Assembly (NCBI GenBank): GCA_002335425.1
Contig: DDCB01000025.1
Span: 85,072-149,071, forward strand
Length of the DNA: 64,000 nt
Reading direction: 5' to 3'
Source: Chthonomonas sp. UBA2017
GTDB taxonomy: Bacteria > Armatimonadota > Fimbriimonadia > Fimbriimonadales > Fimbriimonadaceae
Shown one piece after another: positions 59,605-64,000 of this stretch (the first letter of the stretch is position 1; every line of letters begins with the position of its first letter). The notes below the pieces were generated by a model. That model was not told the origin of the DNA. It saw only the letters and a program-made list of their open reading frames with translations, and ran no database searches. A program made the position numbers and the translations under genes.

Positions 59605-60705
59605 TTAGCTGATCGCCATCGGCATGATTACACAAAACTGGTCGGACTCGTCTACGGGTCGAAAGACTGCCGGTCGGGACGGCTCGGTCATTTCTGCGCG
59701 GACACCTGCGCCTGGCATCGCCCCGAGCGCCTCCAAAACGTATCGGCCATTAAAGGCGATCTCGATGTCGCCGTTCTTGTTGACGATGGCGACTTCCTCT
59801 TTGGCTTCGCCTTTGTCTTCGCTGCGGACCGAGATCACCACTTGGTCGCCGCTGCCGGTAAAGCGGATCCGGTTTGAGGTGTCTTTCGCCAGAATCATCG
59901 CCCGCTTGACGTTGTCCATCAGTTCGGCTTTGTCGAGAATCCAGCTCCTCGTATGCTCCGCCGGAACGACGCGCTCCCAGTTCGGATAGCTACCCGAAAG
60001 GAGCATCGAGACGAGTTTGCTGTTGCCGTGTTCGACTCGGAGCCGCGAATCATCGAACTTAATCGTGATCGGGTCGTTGTCTGCAGAGGAAAGGCCTTTG
60101 AGGATTCTGAGGGCCTTTTCGGGGACGATGGCCGTCACCGAGGCCCCAATGCCTTCTTGGTCGATGGTGGTCACAGCGAGACGGTGGGTGTCCGTCGCAA
60201 CCATCGTCAGCTTTTCGCCGTTGTAGGTGAAGAGCACCCCGGTCAAGACCGGCCGTGCGAGATCGTCGGCCACGGCAAAGCTGACCTTTTGAATGGCCGA
60301 GCGTAGCGTCCCGGCGGGCAAAGTCAAATCACTGTGGTCGTTTAGCTCGGGGATCTCGTAATAATCGTCGGCGGGCAGGGCCATCATCTTCCATTCCGAC
60401 ATGCCCTGACGCAGGTCAAGCGACGTCCCGATCAGTTCCAGCGTGGCTTGGCCATCGGGAAGCGCCGAAACGAGCTGCATCATCAGCTGAGCCGACACGC
60501 AGATCTCTCCGGGCTCTTCGACCGCCGCTAAGATGGTCCGCTCCGCCCAAAGTTCGCCGTCACAACCCAAAAGGGTGAGCTGGCTCCCTTCGGCCTTCAG
60601 TCGCAGACACTGAAGTAAGGGCAAGGAAGTGCGGTGAGAAGTGCTGGCACTTCCCGCGAACATCACGGCGTCAAACAGATCTTTTCGAGATACCTCGAGC
60701 TTCAC
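59605..60705 (-). CDS. dnaN: DNA polymerase III beta clamp
   Basis: 366 residues from the GTG at 60705, preceded by AGGAG at 6 nt. The open frame extends 15 codons further but into the anti-sigma stop. It is the ring-shaped sliding clamp, three similar domains of about 120 residues. Family motifs: SLPLLQCLRLKAEGSQLTLLGCDGELW, VLTGVLFTYNGEKLTMVATDTHRLAV and the C-terminal VIMPMAIS (variant of the VMPMRL end). It lies in an operon with an ECF sigma, its anti-sigma and a photolyase, not with dnaA. Confidence 0.95.
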   Translation of the reverse strand: MKLEVSRKDLFDAVMFAGSASTSHRTSLPLLQCLRLKAEGSQLTLLGCDGELWAERTILAAVEEPGEICVSAQLMMQLVSALPDGQATLELIGTSLDLRQGMSEWKMMALPADDYYEIPELNDHSDLTLPAGTLRSAIQKVSFAVADDLARPVLTGVLFTYNGEKLTMVATDTHRLAVTTIDQEGIGASVTAIVPEKALRILKGLSSADNDPITIKFDDSRLRVEHGNSKLVSMLLSGSYPNWERVVPAEHTRSWILDKAELMDNVKRAMILAKDTSNRIRFTGSGDQVVISVRSEDKGEAKEEVAIVNKNGDIEIAFNGRYVLEALGAMPGAGVRAEMTEPSRPAVFRPVDESDQFCVIMPMAIS

Positions 60706-60719
60706 AAACGTCTCCTGGC

Positions 60720-61007
60720 TCACCCGCTCAGCGGGAGCCGATATTGCCAATGCGGGTCAAGGGGTGCCCGCGTTTCAGCGGGAACTCCGTGGGTGTACAA
60801 CTTCATGAGGATTCGCTGGAACGACTCCTCGGTAAAGCTCACCGGGTCGTGTTGCTTCACAAGATCGACGGTGTGCTTCAGGCTCGTCATGTCGGCCCTC
60901 AGGTCCGGGTCGCGAGTGGCTGCAAGCTCGAGCTCTTCCTTAAGCTCGGTCGGCAGTTCGTCACCGGCATAGAGGTCCACAAGTTTTCGATAAGTTTCGT
61001 GACTCAT
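60720..61007 (-). CDS. Putative anti-sigma factor without zinc motif
   Basis: 95 residues, start overlapping the sigma gene stop (ATGA) and stop 14 nt before the dnaN start. It has the helical pattern of anti-sigma N-terminal domains (SHETYRKLVDLYAGDELPTELKEELELAATRDP), which place RD-x-x-L helices against the sigma factor, but there is no Cys and none of the His/Cys zinc-finger residues of ZAS proteins. No transmembrane helix, so a soluble regulator. Identification rests on position and pattern. Confidence 0.7.
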   Translation of the reverse strand: MSHETYRKLVDLYAGDELPTELKEELELAATRDPDLRADMTSLKHTVDLVKQHDPVSFTEESFQRILMKLYTHGVPAETRAPLDPHWQYRLPLSG

Positions 61008-61549
61008 TGGACTTTCTCCAGGGATCCCCCCAGTTTATCGCGTAGCGCTCGCCGACCTCGGTAAAGCCGAGACTTAAGAGCCGGCACGCTGATCTTGAGG
61101 ACTTCTGCTGCTTCCTTGGCTGAGATGTCCTCCAAATCACACAGGATGAGAGGGTCGCGGTATTCGATCGGCAGCTCGCTGAGCGCCTGCTGAATCGTGA
61201 CCCGAAGGGTGGTTCGGTCCTCGCCCCCGCTAACCGTAGCATCGCCAGGAAGGTCCAGCAGCTTATGCTGGCGCATCTTGTCGATGCACAGGTTTCGAGT
61301 GATGCGAAAGAGCCAGGTTCGGAACGCTCCGTCCGCGCGGAGTTCGCCCGAGCGCCGAAGCACTCGCAAGAAAGTCTCCGCTGTGGCGTCCTCGGCATCG
61401 CTTCGGTTACCCAGCATCCGATAGGCGTAGCGGAAAATCCGCTCACCATAGAGCTCGTACAAACCGCCCAGCGCCGTCGCATCTCCATTCGCGAGGGCGT
61501 TGAGCCATTTTTTTTCGGCGAGCGAGTCGTTCTGAATTTCACCCGACAT
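61004..61549 (-). CDS. ECF-type RNA polymerase sigma factor
   Basis: 181 residues from the ATG at 61549; a TTG 60 nt upstream is less likely because it would sit over the -10 element. Region 2 (GGLYELYGERIFRYAYRMLGNRSDAEDATAETFLRVLRR, about 31-70) and region 4 (ALSELPIEYRDPLILCDLEDISAKEAAEVLKISVPALKSRLYRGRRALRDKL, 120-175) are clear. It directs transcription of an unknown regulon and heads the operon with dnaN and photolyase, suggesting a stress link to DNA replication or repair. Confidence 0.93.
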   Translation of the reverse strand: MSGEIQNDSLAEKKWLNALANGDATALGGLYELYGERIFRYAYRMLGNRSDAEDATAETFLRVLRRSGELRADGAFRTWLFRITRNLCIDKMRQHKLLDLPGDATVSGGEDRTTLRVTIQQALSELPIEYRDPLILCDLEDISAKEAAEVLKISVPALKSRLYRGRRALRDKLGGSLEKVQ

Positions 61550-61561
61550 AGAAAGACGAAA

Positions 61562-61592
61562 GAGCGCCAGACTTTGGCGCTCCGAAAGTATA
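61562..61592 (-). promoter_or_regulatory. -10 element and leader hairpin of the sigma operon
   Basis: TATACT at 61592-61587 on the minus strand, then a GAGCGCC-AAAGTCT-GGCGCTC hairpin (61582-61562) and TTTCGTCTTTCT before the ATG. The hairpin and U-rich stretch could act as an attenuator in the 5' leader. A good -35 is not visible. Confidence 0.45.
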
Positions 61593-61624
61593 GCCTTTCT
61601 GCCCGGCAAAAAGGCGGGAATCGA

Positions 61625-62467
61625 TCACTTTTGGCGACTCGGGACCCAAGCCGTCGTGCGACCACCGATCGCTTCGCGTAACAAAGGCTGCCCTTGATGC
61701 AGCTCGTCGCCCTTGCCGCCCCCCCAACGGGTGTGAAACAGCCAATCTTCGGGGTACTTCTCTGAGTCTGCACCAACCTCGACCGCCCATTGAATAATCC
61801 GAACGAGCGCTTCGGCCAGACGCGCAACTTCGGGGCGGCTCAGGCTGGCTCCGAGCCGCTGAGGAGCGATTCCGGCGTGATAAAGCGCCTCATCGGCGAT
61901 CCAGTTTCCGACCCCGGCAAACAGCTCTTGATTCAGAAGGAGCGACTTGATGGGGGCCTTGCGGCGGTTGAGTTGGGTCCAGAGCTCGTCAGCCGGAGTC
62001 GGATCGAGAAACCAATCCCGTCCCAGTTGCATAACCTTCGGATTCGTTTCTGCTGACGCATCCATCCACAGCCGGGCCAGACGCCGTCCATCGGTCAAAA
62101 CGACGGTGCGACCCTCGTCGCTCGTCAGTCGGAGCTTCAAAAATCGGGTCTTGCCTTCGGCATCTTCGAAAGGGGCCTGCCCGTGCTCGCGCAAGCGGAT
62201 GGTCGATTCGCCCAGCTCGCGAATCCAGCCGGACATCCCCAAATGGCCCAAGACGACCGGCTCGGACTCAAATTCAATCCACCAGGTCTTGCCTTTGCGA
62301 CCGATCTTCGTGACCTTTTGACCTCGACAAGCTTCGGCGACGGCTTCGGGCGGGAGTCCTTGCAGAACAATCTCGTCGGGAGCGACCTCGACCTCGGCAA
62401 TGCGGCGACCCAACAGGGCGCGCTCCAAGACTCGGCGCGCCGTTTCGACTTCAGGGAGCTCCGGCAC
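61625..62467 (-). CDS. mutM: Fpg/MutM-type DNA glycosylase, zincless finger
   Basis: 280 residues starting Met-Pro-Glu-Leu-Pro-Glu-Val-Glu-Thr, so Pro1 (nucleophile) and Glu2 are intact. The base of the intercalation domain (LGHLGMSGW) and the HhH element (LLLNQELFAGVGNWIADEALYHAGI) are normal. The C-terminal finger, usually CxxCG...CPxCQ, reads GGGKGDELHQGQPLLREAIGG RTTAWVPSRQK. All four zinc cysteines are gone, but the DNA-contacting Arg (GRTT) is kept, as in zincless fingers of plant Fpg and NEIL1. It removes oxidised purines. Three nt downstream of the histidine kinase gene. Confidence 0.92.
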   Translation of the reverse strand: MPELPEVETARRVLERALLGRRIAEVEVAPDEIVLQGLPPEAVAEACRGQKVTKIGRKGKTWWIEFESEPVVLGHLGMSGWIRELGESTIRLREHGQAPFEDAEGKTRFLKLRLTSDEGRTVVLTDGRRLARLWMDASAETNPKVMQLGRDWFLDPTPADELWTQLNRRKAPIKSLLLNQELFAGVGNWIADEALYHAGIAPQRLGASLSRPEVARLAEALVRIIQWAVEVGADSEKYPEDWLFHTRWGGGKGDELHQGQPLLREAIGGRTTAWVPSRQK

Positions 62468-62470
62468 GCC

Positions 62471-63748
62471 TTAGGCCTCTCGATGCGGGAACTTCACCCG
62501 GAATGTACTCCCGCGACCGATCTCGGAGTCGATGGAGACCAAGGCATCATGGGTCGCCGCGAGCTCCAGCACGATCTTCGTCCCCCATCCGGAGCCAGAG
62601 TTCTTCGCCCAGAGACTTCGCGCCGTGCCTTGAAGAATTCGACTGGCGGTCTCTTCGTCCATGCCGGGTCCTTGGTCTTGAATCTCGACCCAGTGGGCGC
62701 CGTCGTAAAATCGGTACCGGACCACGACCTCGCCGAGCATCTCGTCTTCATCGGCCTGCGCCCGAGCGTCGTCTGACATCACTTCGCGGGTGGCTTTGAT
62801 CGCGTTGCTGACAAGGTTCTGGACGATCCGGAAAAGGAACATCTCGTCATGCAGGAGCGGCGGCGCGTCGGTCTGAATGTCGTAGCGCAACGCCGTTCGA
62901 CTGCTGCGCCCTTCGCTCTCCAGATAGGCGGCGGCGAGCTCAATCGTCATCGCGAGCGGGGCGAGCTTCATGATCGGGTTGAGTTGTTTGCCCGCCGAAA
63001 GGTCGCTGATCAACATCGAATAGCGCTTGATCCGGTCGATGCTGAGCATCAGCTCTTCGAACATCACGTCGATCGAATCGACATAGCTCAGCAGGCCGAC
63101 CGGGGCTTGATCGCCCCCGGCAAACTCCTTGAGCCCGGCCAATGTCTGATCGCTAAAGCTCACATTCGCCTCCAGCGCAAAGGCGAGGTTTTTAATGTCA
63201 TGGGCAACTTTGCCCATGCCCAGAAGGTTCGAGGCCCGGGTGGACTCTTCGGTCAGCCGTGAGTTCAGGTAGGCCATCGTTGAGATTGCCGAGACGATGT
63301 CGAGCACCTTGGCATCATCTTCGTCAAACTGCTGCTCGTTGACTTTATTGAGGAGCTGCACGACGCCGATCGGCTCTTCGCCCTCCATCATCAGCGGGAC
63401 CGTGACCATGGTTCGGACCACTTCACCGGTCTTTTTCTCTTCTTCGTTCCCGATTCCAGCTTCAAACTGGCTCAGAACCGACTCCCGGGTCTGAAACGCT
63501 TTGCCGACCAGACCATAGTTATCGGCGATGGCGGGTGGCAAGCGAGAGGCCATCTCCTCAGGCAGAACGTGCTGAAACTTGAGTTGGGACGTGGCCGGAT
63601 CGTGCAAGTAGATGGTCCCGCCGCGCGCACCGACCGACTCGACACAAATCACCAGGACCTCTTTGAGGAGCTGGTCAAAATTTCCGCTGGAAGCAAGCTT
63701 GCGCGAGGCAAGGTGCACCGCTTGGAGCAAGGAACTGGGAGGCGCCAT
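62471..63748 (-). CDS. GAF-domain sensor histidine kinase
   Basis: 425 residues. GAF domain (about 10-165: LLKEVLVICVESVGARGGTIYLHDP, VRTMVTVPLMMEGEEPIGVVQLLNKV), a HisKA-like segment with the His in MGKVAHDIKNLAFAL (about 195), and a HATPase_c domain with N-box (RIVQNLVSNAIKATREV), G1 (EIQDQGPGMDEE) and G2 (GWGTKIVLELA). No transmembrane helix or response regulator nearby, so a cytoplasmic sensor with an unknown partner. TATCCT lies 13 nt before the ATG. Confidence 0.9.
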   Translation of the reverse strand: MAPPSSLLQAVHLASRKLASSGNFDQLLKEVLVICVESVGARGGTIYLHDPATSQLKFQHVLPEEMASRLPPAIADNYGLVGKAFQTRESVLSQFEAGIGNEEEKKTGEVVRTMVTVPLMMEGEEPIGVVQLLNKVNEQQFDEDDAKVLDIVSAISTMAYLNSRLTEESTRASNLLGMGKVAHDIKNLAFALEANVSFSDQTLAGLKEFAGGDQAPVGLLSYVDSIDVMFEELMLSIDRIKRYSMLISDLSAGKQLNPIMKLAPLAMTIELAAAYLESEGRSSRTALRYDIQTDAPPLLHDEMFLFRIVQNLVSNAIKATREVMSDDARAQADEDEMLGEVVVRYRFYDGAHWVEIQDQGPGMDEETASRILQGTARSLWAKNSGSGWGTKIVLELAATHDALVSIDSEIGRGSTFRVKFPHREA

Positions 63749-63864
63749 ACCGCAGGGGGCTAGGATACCCGGACCTAAGTCCTATCTGTCGCCCCAGGGT
63801 GGACACCCAAAGAGCTCGATCTCGGGATCACTCAAGGACTCAGAAGGTTCGAGGGTAAACGCTC

Positions 63865-63901
63865 CCCTTCTCCTTTCGCTGTTTGTGCGAAGGGAGAAGG
63901 G
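63865..63901. repeat. Hairpin repeat CCCTTCTCC...GAAGGGAGAAGGG in a gene-free end
   Basis: From 63749 to the end of the window (252 bp) no gene is supported. It contains a 15-bp inverted repeat (63865-63879 with 63887-63901, one G-T pair) with a 7-nt loop, followed by GGGGGATGAGGG. Such CCCCTTCTCC/CCCTCATCCCC motifs are common dispersed intergenic repeats in environmental bacteria. Confidence 0.55.
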
Positions 63902-64000
63902 ATTGGGGGATGAGGGTTTCTTTGCGACACTCAAGGTTAAGGCGTGGAGCGACGTCGTGGAGTTCGAGGTTGCGCGGGTTTTGGATTCAACGTCTTTCCG

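Overview
The window looks like chromosomal DNA of a moderately GC-rich, environmental, Gram-negative-type bacterium. It carries PEP-CTERM-anchored surface proteins, paired EF-hand (dockerin-like) C-termini, a redoxin/cytochrome c/copper-monooxygenase fusion, a TIGR03790-type lipoprotein and FemAB-like sugar-acylation genes. This mix is typical of Armatimonadota (Fimbriimonadia-like) and, less closely, of Planctomycetes and Verrucomicrobia. The assignment is inferred from gene content only. Genes are dense, many neighbours overlap by ATGA or GTGA, and there is no insertion sequence, rRNA operon or CRISPR array.

Layout. 0.1-2.8 kb: tRNA-Pro and two secreted proteins, one with a possible caspase-like fold. 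2.9-10.3 kb: DUF2339 membrane protein, prfB with its programmed +1 frameshift, a NatAB-type ABC exporter, and a secreted redoxin/cytochrome c/copper-monooxygenase protein. 10.3-16.0 kb: 8-oxoguanine glycosylase coupled to ligA, then divergently a lone phage terminase and Mu-type portal pair followed by a DUF423 gene. 16-25 kb: CocE hydrolase, alanine racemase, a Lys/Ala-rich basic protein, and a dehydrogenase fused into an operon with a nucleoside/BMP-type ABC importer that lacks its binding protein here. 25-38.8 kb: S41 peptidase, PEP-CTERM proteins, rnc-aspC, a FecCD permease, a glycosyltransferase/FemAB/TIGR03790 cluster, subtilase, CHMI-like tautomerase and serA. 38.8-45 kb: UbiD decarboxylase, a DUF4394/dockerin-like protein, tRNA-Val, then a cobalamin-riboswitch operon of two secreted proteins. 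45-50 kb: a four-gene ABC-2 exporter cluster, a GNAT enzyme and TerC. 50.4-57.2 kb: two very large secreted proteins, a metzincin protease with seven 270-bp IPT/TIG repeats and a propeller-like protein with the same C-terminus. 57.3-64 kb: a coiled-coil membrane protein, an ECF sigma/anti-sigma/dnaN/photolyase operon, a zincless Fpg, and a GAF histidine kinase.

Four themes connect the genes. First, surface display: three PEP-CTERM proteins, three dockerin-like C-termini and several proteases. Second, a putative vitamin B12 capture operon: cobalamin riboswitch, then a PEP-CTERM propeller whose tail is in the -1 frame, then a second secreted protein. Third, DNA repair in unusual forms: coupled OGG and LigA, Fpg without zinc cysteines, and a photolyase missing half its iron-sulfur ligands. 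Fourth, about ten genes have a -10-like hexamer (TAYAMT type) only 6-8 nt before the start codon, which points to widespread leaderless mRNAs.
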